Positions 1-7,249 are shown, counted from the stretch's first letter. The stretch is DNA of 12,752 nucleotides from Pseudomonadota bacterium (GCA_023460875.1 JAEWOQ010000452.1:1-12752), one strand, 5' to 3'. Numbers and translations are program-made. The notes: generated by a model not told the origin, from the letters alone.

Positions 1-106
1 GGCGGGACGTGGATCGCCAGGCCTGGGAGACGCCCGGGGCTGGACCGCGGCAGCGGACGCCGAGGGACGTGGGGAGTCGAGAGAAAACCAAACGCCGAGG
101 GAGCGT

Positions 107-1495
107 TCAGGTGCCGCGCGCGGCTGGCTCGTGCTCGAGGCCGCTCTGTTGTGGGGAGGCGTGTTCTTGCGGGGCGTGGTTCTGCGGGGCGTGGTTCTGC
201 GGGGCGTGGTCTGCCGAGCTCCGTTCTTTGGAGGTCTGCTTTTGCAGGTTCCGCTCCGGTGGGTCGTAGGGGGGGAGCCGACGAGTGGGGAAGGTGAGCT
301 TCCCGGTGACGGGTGTGGGGCCGCCCGTGCGGGGGATCTTATAGGTGCGTTTGGCGATGATGACCGTGGACCGCAGGCCGTTCGCCCTCTGAATCGCCCG
401 CACGGTGGTGCGGTAGACGCGGGCGAGCTTGAGGAGGCTGTCGCCTTTCTTGGCGACGTGGTTCACGTACGAGACGACCGGGGGGATGAGCCCGTGCTTC
501 ACGAGCAGGGGATAGGCCCGCTGCGCGCCCCGTTGCGCCAAGGGGTTGAAGAACCGCACGTGGAAGTGGGTCTGGTGGCCCTTGACGTGGCGGATCAGGG
601 CGGGGCGGCCCTGGCGCGTCCTGAAGAGGCCCTCCACCCACTCGGGATCCTCGCCGACGTCCAGGGCGTGGGCCTTCAACAGGCGCTGCAGGCTGTGATC
701 CACCAGGATCATCTCGACGTCCGTCTCCGTGATCAGGGCGCGCACCAGCGCCCAGTTCCGCTCGACGTCGAAGTTCGCGGTCGTCGCTCGGGCGTACCAC
801 CTGCGGGTCCCCGAATAGTAAAAGCCGAGGTCCACGTCCCGGCCCGATTGATGGCTCAGGTGCGGGCTCAGATAGCCGCCAGCGCGGGCGCTCACGTGGC
901 CCACGTGGAGGGGCGGCGTCCCCGGAAAGCGCGCGTGGACCTTGCGCACCGCGGTCTCGAGGTACTCGATGGTCTCCTGGGTGCCATAAGCGAGGCCGGG
1001 GGACACGAGCTCGAACAGCTCGCCGTCCTTCGGCTGCACACCGTTGAGGAGGCGCCCGTTGTTGGGCAGCCCGACGGAGAGGGAGCCGAGGACGCGTCGC
1101 TCGCCCGTGACGAGCTTCTCGAGCTCTGCGTCGCTCAGGTCGTCGAAGGGGTGCCGGGGGCTGAAGAACTGCTGGGTGGCCTCCCGACGCTCCCGGGGCT
1201 TGCGTGCCCCCTGGGGAGGCTCTTGGGCTGACGCCTTCGCGCGGGGGCGAGCCTCATTGGGTCCCGCGGAGCCGAGGCCCGGCGTGTCGGCCTCGGCGGC
1301 GGCGTCCGTGGTGGAGGCCCCCGGCCTTTCCGGGCTCGGAGCTTCCGAGCTGGGGTCTTCGGCGGGGGCGGCGGGGGCGGCGGGGGTCGCATCGGCCATA
1401 CGGGCCGGCCGGTCGGCCAGTGAAGTGCCGCAGGCGAACAGCAGGAGGCTGCCGCACAGGCTCAGGCATATCTGCGAGGCTAAGGTCGATCGCAC
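107..1495 (-). CDS. MepA-type murein endopeptidase lipoprotein with LysM domain
   Basis: The protein has 462 residues and probably cuts peptide cross-links of peptidoglycan in the periplasm. Residues 1-22 form a lipoprotein signal ending in the lipobox LFAC, with Cys22 as the lipid anchor. Residues 30-110 are a Pro/Ala-rich linker. Residues 130-340 match the penicillin-insensitive murein endopeptidase family (M74). The expected zinc ligands are visible: SHQSGRDVD (His215 and Asp222, H-x6-D) and HFHVRF (His310, His312). A LysM peptidoglycan-binding domain follows at about 343-388 (NHVAKKGDSL to YKIP). The tail carries HAPQN repeats. E. coli MepA lacks the LysM domain and lipobox, so this is a surface-anchored variant. 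The GTG start has an AAGGAG ribosome site (1501-1506) five bases upstream. The epimerase gene ends 102 bases upstream on the same strand, and a CATGCT box (1561-1566) is a possible -10. The family call is strong; the exact bond cut is inferred. Confidence 0.9.
   Translation of the reverse strand: MRSTLASQICLSLCGSLLLFACGTSLADRPARMADATPAAPAAPAEDPSSEAPSPERPGASTTDAAAEADTPGLGSAGPNEARPRAKASAQEPPQGARKPRERREATQQFFSPRHPFDDLSDAELEKLVTGERRVLGSLSVGLPNNGRLLNGVQPKDGELFELVSPGLAYGTQETIEYLETAVRKVHARFPGTPPLHVGHVSARAGGYLSPHLSHQSGRDVDLGFYYSGTRRWYARATTANFDVERNWALVRALITETDVEMILVDHSLQRLLKAHALDVGEDPEWVEGLFRTRQGRPALIRHVKGHQTHFHVRFFNPLAQRGAQRAYPLLVKHGLIPPVVSYVNHVAKKGDSLLKLARVYRTTVRAIQRANGLRSTVIIAKRTYKIPRTGGPTPVTGKLTFPTRRLPPYDPPERNLQKQTSKERSSADHAPQNHAPQNHAPQEHASPQQSGLEHEPAARGT
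169..213 (-). repeat. Three tandem 15-bp repeats encoding HAPQN units
   Basis: The unit GCGGGGCGTGGTTCT (plus strand) occurs at 169-183 and 184-198. A third copy at 199-213 matches over its first 12 bases. On the coding strand this gives NHAPQ repeated near the C-terminus of the LysM endopeptidase. A degenerate fourth copy (GTGGGGAGGCGTGTTCT) lies at 151-167 and encodes the HASPQ segment. Confidence 0.9.
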
Positions 1496-1597
1496 GCGGG
1501 CTCCTTCGGGGGTCGACGCTGGGGGGACGTCGAGCCTGCGGTGAGGTGGGTGCCGGTCCGAGCATGTCAGAGGCTCCGGCCCGCTGCCAGGCCCGAG

Positions 1598-2548
1598 TCA
1601 TCCGGCCTTCTCGTACCAGTCGGCGGTGCGCTTCAGGCCCTCGGTCAAAGAGAGGGGGGCGCCCAACAGCTCCGCGAAGCGGCGCCCATCGAGGACGGAG
1701 CGCCCGACGTCCCCGCCGCGCGGTGGGCCGTGGCGCAGGTCGACGGGGGCCCGGCCCAGCTCTTCGGTGAGCCGCAGCACCCGGTGCGCCAGCTCCTCGG
1801 TGGAGGTACCCACGCCTGTGGCGCAGTTCAGCACGCGCCCGGGCACCCGCCCCTCCAGGGCGGCGACGTTGGCCCGGGCGATATCGGTGACGTAGATGTA
1901 GTCCCGCACGCAGCCCGCGTCCCCGCGCTCGTGGCGACCGAAGACGGTGATGGGCGAGCCCGCGAGGGCGCGATCGAAGTAGATGGCCACGACGCCGGCC
2001 TCTCCGTGGGGATCCTGGCGAGGACCGTAGACGTTCGCGTAGCGGAGCAGGGTCGGGGTGAGGCCATACTGGCGGGCGTAGACGTCGAGCAGCTGCTCGT
2101 AGGCCAGCTTGTGGATCGCGTAAGGGCTGATGGGGGCGGTCCTCTGGTCCTCCGCCGCTAGGGTGTCCTCCGGTACCTCGCCGTAGATCGCGCCGCCGGT
2201 GCTCGCGAAGACGAGACGCTCCACCCCGAGCCGCGCGCAGGCGTCCGCGAGGTGGATGCCCCCCAGCACGTTCACCTCCGCGTCGAGCGAGGGATCGCGC
2301 ATGCTCACGCTGACGCTCGCCTGGGCAGCCTGATGGCTGATCGCGTCGGGGCGGAAATCCTGCAGAGCCCGCTCGGTCGCGCCTCGATCCCGCAGATCCA
2401 CCTCGTACCAGTGGGCGTTGGGGGGCACGTTCTCCGCCTTGCCCGTGCTGAGATCGTCGAGGACGGCCACCTCGTGTCCCTCGGCCAGCGCGGCGGCGGC
2501 GACGTGGCTCCCGATGAAACCAGCGCCACCGGTGATCAGGATGCGCAT
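1598..2548 (-). CDS. NAD-dependent epimerase/dehydratase, UDP-glucose 4-epimerase-like
   Basis: This 316-residue extended short-chain dehydrogenase/reductase probably interconverts nucleotide sugars for polysaccharide or LPS synthesis in the cytoplasm. It shows the NAD-binding TGGAGFIG at residues 6-13, DDLSTG at 31-36, the catalytic STGG at 116-119 with Y143-x3-K147 (YAIHK), and the substrate-side NVYGPRQDP at 172-180. These are closest to the short GalE-type epimerases of about 310 residues. The region usually reading FGDGxQTRDY is longer here (FGRHERGDAGCVRDY, 203-217). The frame stays open to an ATG at 2599, but the Rossmann fold begins right at the ATG at 2548, so that start is used. There is no well-spaced ribosome site. 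A TATGCT box ends five bases before the ATG, which suggests a leaderless mRNA. The substrate cannot be fixed from sequence; galE, a GDP-sugar epimerase or a dehydratase-like role are all possible. Confidence 0.88.
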   Translation of the reverse strand: MRILITGGAGFIGSHVAAAALAEGHEVAVLDDLSTGKAENVPPNAHWYEVDLRDRGATERALQDFRPDAISHQAAQASVSVSMRDPSLDAEVNVLGGIHLADACARLGVERLVFASTGGAIYGEVPEDTLAAEDQRTAPISPYAIHKLAYEQLLDVYARQYGLTPTLLRYANVYGPRQDPHGEAGVVAIYFDRALAGSPITVFGRHERGDAGCVRDYIYVTDIARANVAALEGRVPGRVLNCATGVGTSTEELAHRVLRLTEELGRAPVDLRHGPPRGGDVGRSVLDGRRFAELLGAPLSLTEGLKRTADWYEKAG

Positions 2549-2553
2549 GCGGG

Positions 2554-2559
2554 AGCATA
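2554..2559 (-). promoter_or_regulatory. Candidate -10 box (TATGCT) of the epimerase gene
   Basis: On the minus strand TATGCT is followed by five bases and then the ATG at 2548, so transcription would start at or next to the start codon. The best -35 match upstream is weak (TTCGGC with a 16-base spacer). This is an inference from sequence only. Confidence 0.35.
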
Positions 2560-2628
2560 CGGCTCCCTCGCCGCGGCCGAACAGTCTGCGACCCGCCATG
2601 GCAGAGGGACCACCAGAGGTGCTACAGG

Positions 2629-3246
2629 GTGCTCCGTAAAGGCGGCGAGATCCCCATGGACCCGGAAACCACCGACGATCCCCTGGCGCTGTTGGAGGTC
2701 TGGATCGCCGACGCCCAGAGCGCCGGCCTCGCGCTCCCCGAGTCGATGACCTTGGCCACCGTGGGGGCCGATGGGCGGCCGTCCGCCCGCGTCGTCCTCT
2801 ACAAGGGGCTCTCCGAGGGCGGGCCGCGGTTCTTCACGAACTACCGGAGCCTCAAGGGGCAGCAGCTCGACGCCGTGGCCTACGCTGCCCTCGTGTTCCA
2901 CTGGGCGACCCTCGAGCGTCAGGTGCGCGTCGAGGGCGTCGTCGAGCGGCTCTCCGCAGAGGAGTCGGACGAGTACTTCGCGACCCGGCCCCGGGACAGC
3001 CAGTTGGGCGCGTGGGCGTCGCCCCAGAGCGAGGTGATCGGCTCCCGTGAGGAGCTCGAGCGGCACCTCGACGAGCTGACGGAGCGCTACCGCGGGGGAC
3101 CGGTGCCTCGGCCACCGTATTGGGGGGGGTACCGGGTCGTGCCCGAGACCGTCGAGCTCTGGAGCGGGCGGGGCGGGCGGCTCCATGATCGCTTTCGTTT
3201 CACCCGCGTCGAAGACGGGTGGATGCGGCAGCGGCTGGCCCCCTGA
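2629..3246 (+). CDS. pdxH: Pyridoxamine 5'-phosphate oxidase
   Basis: The enzyme is FMN-dependent and oxidises pyridoxine or pyridoxamine 5'-phosphate to pyridoxal 5'-phosphate, the active vitamin B6 cofactor, in the cytoplasm. The 205 residues align along their length with E. coli PdxH (218 residues). Visible landmarks are RVVLYKG (54-60) and FFTNYRSLKG (68-77) in the FMN-binding half, ERQVRVEG (96-103), RPRDSQLGAW (120-129), then the C-terminal dimerisation domain with PPYWGGYRV (162-170), LHDRF (185-189) and the end RLAP. The GTG at 2629 has AGAGGT (2615-2620) eight bases upstream. An in-frame ATG at 2656 gives 196 residues and has a weaker ribosome site, but it would also keep the whole fold. 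The gene is divergent from the epimerase and stands alone, with no other B6 gene nearby. Confidence 0.95.
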   Translation: MLRKGGEIPMDPETTDDPLALLEVWIADAQSAGLALPESMTLATVGADGRPSARVVLYKGLSEGGPRFFTNYRSLKGQQLDAVAYAALVFHWATLERQVRVEGVVERLSAEESDEYFATRPRDSQLGAWASPQSEVIGSREELERHLDELTERYRGGPVPRPPYWGGYRVVPETVELWSGRGGRLHDRFRFTRVEDGWMRQRLAP

Positions 3247-3253
3247 GAACGTC

Positions 3254-3271
3254 GCGGCGGACGGTCGCCGC
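3254..3271 (+). terminator. Possible hairpin downstream of pdxH
   Basis: GCGGCG (3254-3259) pairs with CGCCGC (3266-3271) around a six-base loop, starting seven bases after the pdxH stop codon. The stem is short but all G-C. No U-run follows, so intrinsic termination is uncertain. Confidence 0.3.
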
Positions 3272-3388
3272 CCTGCGTGGGGCATGCGCGGCTTCGTGAG
3301 CGCCCTGCGTGGCGCGCCCACGGCGTCGTCGGCATCGCGGAGGCGCGGCGCGGTTCGTCCCCGTGATCGGGCACCCCGCCGACAGAGT

Positions 3389-3403
3389 GTTTACAGTGTT
3401 AAC
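3389..3403. promoter_or_regulatory. Second TetR-type palindrome, overlapping the regulator's stop codon
   Basis: GTTTACAGTGTTAAC differs by one base from the palindrome at 4046-4060 upstream of the TetR gene, and the following T is also shared (15 of 16 matches). Its right half contains the stop codon (TAA on the minus strand, 3399-3401) of the TetR gene. No start codon of a plausible gene lies close by. It is either a second operator or half of a duplicated flank. Confidence 0.6.
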
Positions 3404-4037
3404 TTCCTGAGGCCCCGAGCGGGCGCCGTCGTCTCAGCTTTCTGCCCTCGCTCGGTCGTCCCACCGCGAGCGCAGCCAAGATCAGATCCAGCTGCCGCTC
3501 GCGGAGCTGCTCCACCTCCTGCGCGTCCCTCTCGAGCTGGCCATTGAGCACCAAACTGGCGAGGCCATGCACGGAAGCCCAGACACAGGCGGCTCGCTCC
3601 CGGGGATCTCCCGGCGCGAAATCCCCCGACGTCTGACACTCCGCCACCCGGTCGACGAGAAACTGGAAGCTGCCGCCGCCCTCCCGTCGCGTCTCCTCGT
3701 CGAGCTTGTGGAGGCCGAGCTCTTGCCAGGGCGTCATGAAAATCAGCGCGTAGTCCCGAGGGTGCTCCACCGCGAAGTCGAAGTAGCGCTGGCCCGCCTT
3801 GCGCATGCGCTCGAGGGGCGTGGCCTCCTCGAGCGCATCCATCAGGTACGAGGCGAAGACGCGGAACCCCTCCTGGATGGCCGCGCTCACGAGGGCGTCC
3901 TTGTCGTCGAAGTGCCGATAGATCGCCGTCGCCGACAGGTCACAGGCGGTCGCCACCTTGCGCATGGAGAACCCCGCGATGCCCTGCTCGATCAACAGGT
4001 CTCGCGCGATCGTCAGCAGCCGCTCTCGGGTAGCCAC
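3399..4037 (-). CDS. TetR/AcrR-family transcriptional regulator
   Basis: This is a 212-residue DNA-binding regulator. The N-terminal helix-turn-helix domain covers about residues 1-50 (FSMRKVATACDLSATAIYRHF, 23-43), which is typical of TetR recognition helices. The C-terminal ligand and dimer domain contains WASVHGLASL, resembling the WHG-type TetR C-terminal domain. The ligand is unknown. The GTG start at 4037 has no ribosome site. A palindrome GTTAACAGTGTTAAC lies nine bases upstream between a plausible -35 and -10, which suggests autorepression. A near-copy of the palindrome overlaps the stop codon. The last 20 or so residues are Arg-rich and look like a poorly conserved tail. The neighbour upstream on the same strand is an oxidase subunit III gene 198 bases away; control of that gene is possible but not shown. 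Confidence 0.93.
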   Translation of the reverse strand: MATRERLLTIARDLLIEQGIAGFSMRKVATACDLSATAIYRHFDDKDALVSAAIQEGFRVFASYLMDALEEATPLERMRKAGQRYFDFAVEHPRDYALIFMTPWQELGLHKLDEETRREGGGSFQFLVDRVAECQTSGDFAPGDPRERAACVWASVHGLASLVLNGQLERDAQEVEQLRERQLDLILAALAVGRPSEGRKLRRRRPLGASGS

Positions 4038-4043
4038 GGCGCG

Positions 4044-4072
4044 TGGTTAACAGTGTTAACTGAATGGATCAA
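4044..4072 (-). promoter_or_regulatory. Candidate promoter of the TetR gene
   Basis: On the minus strand TTGATC (4067-4072), a 17-base spacer and TAACCA (4044-4049) form a sigma70-like promoter. The palindromic operator lies in the spacer and overlaps the -10. The -10 ends six bases before the GTG start, so the mRNA may be leaderless. Confidence 0.45.
4046..4060. promoter_or_regulatory. TetR operator palindrome GTTAAC-AGT-GTTAAC
   Basis: Two GTTAAC hexamers are separated by three bases. Each hexamer is itself a palindrome, so the site is both a direct and an inverted repeat of 15 bp. It stands out as AT-rich in very GC-rich DNA, and lies just upstream of the TetR start in the predicted promoter. 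Binding by that TetR is inferred from position and symmetry. Confidence 0.7.
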
Positions 4073-4205
4073 GCGCGAAGAGCGGGGCTCGGTTTCGGCT
4101 CTGCTCTGCTCGGTGCCTGCGGCGCGCGTCTCTGGGTGACGTGGGGGTTTGGTGCGGGCTGGGGTCGGGGGCCTCGTGCGCGGGCGTGTGGCGGCGGGGC
4201 GGCGA

Positions 4206-4230
4206 GGCTCGGGGACGTCGGGAACGAGCC
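4206..4230 (-). terminator. Weak hairpin after the oxidase subunit III gene
   Basis: GGCTCG (4206-4211) and CGAGCC (4225-4230) can pair around a 13-base loop, starting five bases after the subunit III stop codon on the minus strand. No U-run follows. The rest of 4061-4205 shows only the TetR promoter region and GC-rich sequence with no gene. Confidence 0.25.
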
Positions 4231-4235
4231 CGGCT

Positions 4236-4841
4236 TCAGGTCATCACGACGAAGAGCAAGACGAACCAGACGACGAGCAGGTAGTCCCAGTACTGGGCGC
4301 AGAGGCGCACTCCCTCGGTGCGGGAGCTCGAGTACTGCCGTCCGCGGGCGCGGGCGATCACGACGCCGAGCGGGACGAAGCCCGCCAAGACGTGGAGCGC
4401 GTGGAGCGCGGTGATCGCGTAGACGGTGAAGACGTATAGAGGCTGGACGTCCGCGGGCGCGGCGGCGACCAGCAGGGAGCGCCAGTTCTGGATTTGGGCG
4501 AGGAGGAAGCCCACCGCGAGGGCTCCGGAGATCCACAGGGCGCGCTCGAGGGTCGTGAAGGCGTTGCGCTTCAGGGCGGCGACGCTCCAGCGCATGCTCA
4601 CGCTCACCCCGACGAGGAGCGCGCTGCTGGCGGCGAGACCCCAGGGGAGGGGTGGCAGCGGGCGCGCATGCCAGAGCTCGTTCTGCGACCGTGTGACCAA
4701 ATAGGCGAGGATGCTCGCCCCGAAGAGCATGGTCAGGGAGACCAGCGTCACGTACAGGCCGAGCTGGGCGACGGAAATTCCCGTGAGCGGGGAGCGTGAG
4801 CCTCCATCGGCTTGCTGACGCGAGAACCTGGGATCGGCCAC
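4236..4841 (-). CDS. Heme-copper oxidase subunit III (cytochrome c/quinol oxidase)
   Basis: This 201-residue inner-membrane protein has about five transmembrane helices (28-50, 67-85, 100-120, 136-163, 183-200), the short form of subunit III seen in CyoC-like and some aa3/caa3 oxidases. The call rests on FTVYAITALHALHVLAGFVPLG (split at 138-148 and 149-159), the following Glu176, and the closing AQYWDYLLVVWFVLLF (182-197). Subunit III stabilises the catalytic subunit and is not itself catalytic. In most members the last motif reads YWHFVDVVW; here Asp replaces the usual His, and Leu the usual Asp. No subunit I, II or IV gene lies in the window, so the gene is an orphan. The GTG start has AAGGA (4848-4852) six bases upstream. 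It is divergent from the sulfatase-like gene. Confidence 0.9.
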   Translation of the reverse strand: MADPRFSRQQADGGSRSPLTGISVAQLGLYVTLVSLTMLFGASILAYLVTRSQNELWHARPLPPLPWGLAASSALLVGVSVSMRWSVAALKRNAFTTLERALWISGALAVGFLLAQIQNWRSLLVAAAPADVQPLYVFTVYAITALHALHVLAGFVPLGVVIARARGRQYSSSRTEGVRLCAQYWDYLLVVWFVLLFVVMT

Positions 4842-4872
4842 GGGGGGTCCTTAGCTCGCTCCCGAGGGTCGG

Positions 4873-4901
4873 ACAATATGTGGGAGCCACCGGAGCCCGA
4901 A
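4873..4901 (-). promoter_or_regulatory. Candidate promoter of the oxidase subunit III gene
   Basis: On the minus strand TTCGGG (4896-4901), a 17-base spacer and TATTGT (4873-4878) lie upstream of the GTG at 4841. The -10 is a rare AT-rich spot in this 170-base divergent spacer. The -35 is weak. On the plus strand the same spacer holds TATGCT (4938-4943), a possible -10 for the sulfatase-like gene. Confidence 0.3.
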
Positions 4902-5011
4902 GGGCAAAGCAGGGGGTTGGCCTGGTGCCGTTTTCGGTATGCTCGCCCGGGCCAGGCCCGTCGCGGCACGGCGCACCACGTCCCCTCCTGCTTTCTCCCC
5001 CTCCGCGCGCC

Positions 5012-7249
5012 GTGCAACGCCACTCCGTTTCCCCCAGCTCCGTCGAGGCCGGCGTCGCCCGGGAGTCGATCGACCCACCCGTCTCGTCGGTCGCCGTCTC
5101 CTGGGTGCCGAGCCCACGCCGTCGTGGACGTTCCTTCCCCGCCCTCCTCGACTGGGTGGCCGGGCTCATCACGTCGAGCGGCATCGCCGCGAGCTTTTTG
5201 CTCGGCGCCGATCGGGTGTTCCGCCCGGATTGGGACTTCACGTGGGAGGATCACTGGGTTGGCTCGGCGCTGTTGGTGGGCGCGGTGGCGGGCTGGCTCG
5301 GGCTGATCTGGAGCCTGTTGGTGCTCGTCGAGCTGGCGGTCACACGACCGCTGCGTCGGCGCCCGGGAGTGCGGCGCTGGGCGCGGGCCGCCTTCCACGC
5401 GGTCTTGTTCGGGGGCCTCGTCTGGAGCACGGCGCGCTGGACGTTCGAGGGCAAGCGGGTGAGCCAGACCCTGCTCGCTGACGTGGGGCCACCCCTGTTC
5501 GTCGCGGTGGTGATGACGGTCGTGGCCGGGTTCGTGTGGTGGATCATCGGCGTCGAGCGGCGCTGCGCTCGCGGGGAGCACGGCCGCGCCCTGCTCGTCG
5601 GGGGCGGCCTGATCGCCTCTTCGGCGCTGCCCGTGTGGCTGGACATGACCATGTACGTGTCCCTCTACGAGCCCCTGCACAGGCTGCTGGAGGCGCTGGC
5701 CTTCGCCCTCATCTTCACGGGGAGCCAGCTGGTGGGCTTCGTGGTGGTGCGCCGCTGGCGCGGCCTGCTGTGGGCGTCCCGCGGGATCGCCGTGAGCCTC
5801 GTGGCCTATGGGGCGACGTTCGCCTTGTGGCCGGCCCTGCGAGATCAGACCGATCGCCTCCTCGGGCACACCTGGGTCGATGAGATCTACGTGGGCCGGG
5901 CCCTGCGACGCGCTCAGAACATCGAGGCGACCCTCCAGGGCACCGATCCGAAGAGCCTGGAGATCGTGCGGGTGCAGCGGCTCGTGGAGCGCTACCAGCT
6001 GGGCGATACGTCCTTGCACCCGAGCTGGGACGAGCCACCCCCGCCGAGCTCTGCGGCCGTCCAGGAGCTCCGGGGCGGGCCGCGCAACGTCCTGGTGTTC
6101 TACGTCGACACCCTCCGTAACGACGTGGCGCGAGACCCGGAGCTGATGCCGGCGATGGTGCGGTTCGCCGAGCAGTCCTTGGATTTCCGGCGCGCCTACG
6201 CGCCTGGCTCGGACACCCTGCGGACCCTCCCGACCATGACCGGGGGCAACTATTACGTCCAGCACAACCACACCAACGACCTCTGCAACATCGCGCAGCG
6301 GGGCGCTCACGAGTCGGTGCTCGTCACGCCGCGCTCCGCCCACGAGTTCCTCCGCAAGCTGCGCCCCGCCTTCGCCTTCGAGAAGGTCATCGAGGTGCGG
6401 GACTACGCCGAGGAGAAGAAGGTCTGGGGCTACGGCGCCGATCAGCCCACCGCCCCGAAGCTCGTCGACGAGACCCTCGCCTACATCGAGCAACGCCCCC
6501 AAGATCAGCCGTTCTTCCTGTGGATGTTCCACTTCGACCAGCACAGCTGGCGAGAGATGGAGGAGGGCTACGTCGAGGAGCGCGCCGAGTCTCTCGGGGT
6601 GCCCCGGGAAGGGGAGCTCAACTGGCGCTATCGGACGATCGCCCGGAGCATCGACGCGGAGTTCGAGCGGCTCATCGAGGGGATGGAGCGCCTCGGCGTC
6701 CTCGACGACACCGTGATCCTGGTGGTGGCGGATCACGGCGAGGGGCTCGGCCGCGCGGGCTTCTGGGTCCACTCAGTGTTCCTGTGGGAGTCGTTGATCC
6801 GCGTCCCCCTCATCCTGCGGGTGCCGGGGGTGGAGCCTCGGGTCGTCGAAGACATCGTGTCCCTCGTGGACGTCGCGCCCACCCTCGCGCCATTTCTCGG
6901 CAACGGCGAGGAGCGCCGCGGCTACCAGGGCGTCGACCTGATGGCCTACGCCGCGGGAGAGCATCCGGAGCGGCGGCACCCGCTGGTGCTCCGCGCCGCC
7001 AGCCGCGATCGCCTCGTGCGCATCGGGCTCCTGGACCCTGAGACCGGGCTCAAGCTGGTGGTGCGGCTCGAAGCGGCCCTCCCGGAGCTCTACGATCTGG
7101 ACGCGGACGATCCCGACGCGACGAGCGTGGCCAGCCAGCGCCCCGGCATGACCCGGGCGCTGCTCCAGCGCGTGGCCACCTCGCCCGTGTTTCCGCGGGA
7201 GCAGCGGGATTTCGAGCTGCTCGCGGATCTGGGCGTCAAGGAGTTCTGA
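5012..7249 (+). CDS. Membrane-anchored sulfatase/phosphotransferase-superfamily protein
   Basis: The protein has about 745 residues. The N-terminal half has roughly six or seven transmembrane helices (about 43-275), and the C-terminal half (from about 355) is an alkaline phosphatase/sulfatase-fold domain, probably periplasmic. It starts with NVLVFYVDTLRND, whose Asp366 is a predicted metal ligand. It continues with the nucleophile region GSDTLRTLPTMTG (Ser400), FFLWMFHFDQHSW, the metal-site ADHGEGLG (Asp574, His575) and a C-terminal LYDLDADDPD typical of sulfatases. The architecture resembles LTA synthase or phosphoethanolamine transferase layouts, so the substrate may be an envelope glycan or lipid rather than a free sulfate ester. 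The start is uncertain: the frame is open from 4796, with GTG codons at 4796, 4925, 5012 and 5105 and no clear ribosome site at 5012. The 5012 choice avoids overlap with the oxidase gene and keeps all predicted helices. The fold is certain, the substrate unknown. Confidence 0.85.
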   Translation: MQRHSVSPSSVEAGVARESIDPPVSSVAVSWVPSPRRRGRSFPALLDWVAGLITSSGIAASFLLGADRVFRPDWDFTWEDHWVGSALLVGAVAGWLGLIWSLLVLVELAVTRPLRRRPGVRRWARAAFHAVLFGGLVWSTARWTFEGKRVSQTLLADVGPPLFVAVVMTVVAGFVWWIIGVERRCARGEHGRALLVGGGLIASSALPVWLDMTMYVSLYEPLHRLLEALAFALIFTGSQLVGFVVVRRWRGLLWASRGIAVSLVAYGATFALWPALRDQTDRLLGHTWVDEIYVGRALRRAQNIEATLQGTDPKSLEIVRVQRLVERYQLGDTSLHPSWDEPPPPSSAAVQELRGGPRNVLVFYVDTLRNDVARDPELMPAMVRFAEQSLDFRRAYAPGSDTLRTLPTMTGGNYYVQHNHTNDLCNIAQRGAHESVLVTPRSAHEFLRKLRPAFAFEKVIEVRDYAEEKKVWGYGADQPTAPKLVDETLAYIEQRPQDQPFFLWMFHFDQHSWREMEEGYVEERAESLGVPREGELNWRYRTIARSIDAEFERLIEGMERLGVLDDTVILVVADHGEGLGRAGFWVHSVFLWESLIRVPLILRVPGVEPRVVEDIVSLVDVAPTLAPFLGNGEERRGYQGVDLMAYAAGEHPERRHPLVLRAASRDRLVRIGLLDPETGLKLVVRLEAALPELYDLDADDPDATSVASQRPGMTRALLQRVATSPVFPREQRDFELLADLGVKEF

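Noticed and set aside
1..106. Left-edge sequence with a repeated GCCGAGGGA
   Set aside because: It is too short and too common a motif to call a repeat. No gene, hairpin or promoter is clear here.
131..1231. A 366-codon plus-strand open frame opposite the murein endopeptidase
   Set aside because: It mirrors the codons of the real gene, includes its C-terminal repeats in reverse, and has no recognisable domain.
1254..2558. A 434-codon minus-strand open frame overlapping the epimerase in another frame
   Set aside because: It is an Arg/Pro/Gly-rich frame-shifted reading of the epimerase gene and runs into the endopeptidase gene.
3270..3312. Two copies of GCCCTGCGTGG (3270-3280 and 3302-3312) after pdxH
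   Set aside because: Eleven GC-rich bases repeated once are not convincing in DNA of this composition, and no element boundary or pairing structure goes with them.
4748..6772. A 674-codon open frame on the minus strand opposite the sulfatase-like gene
   Set aside because: Its translation is rich in His, Arg, Pro and Gly with no domain pattern, and the opposite strand encodes a clear enzyme. Long antisense frames are expected at this GC content.
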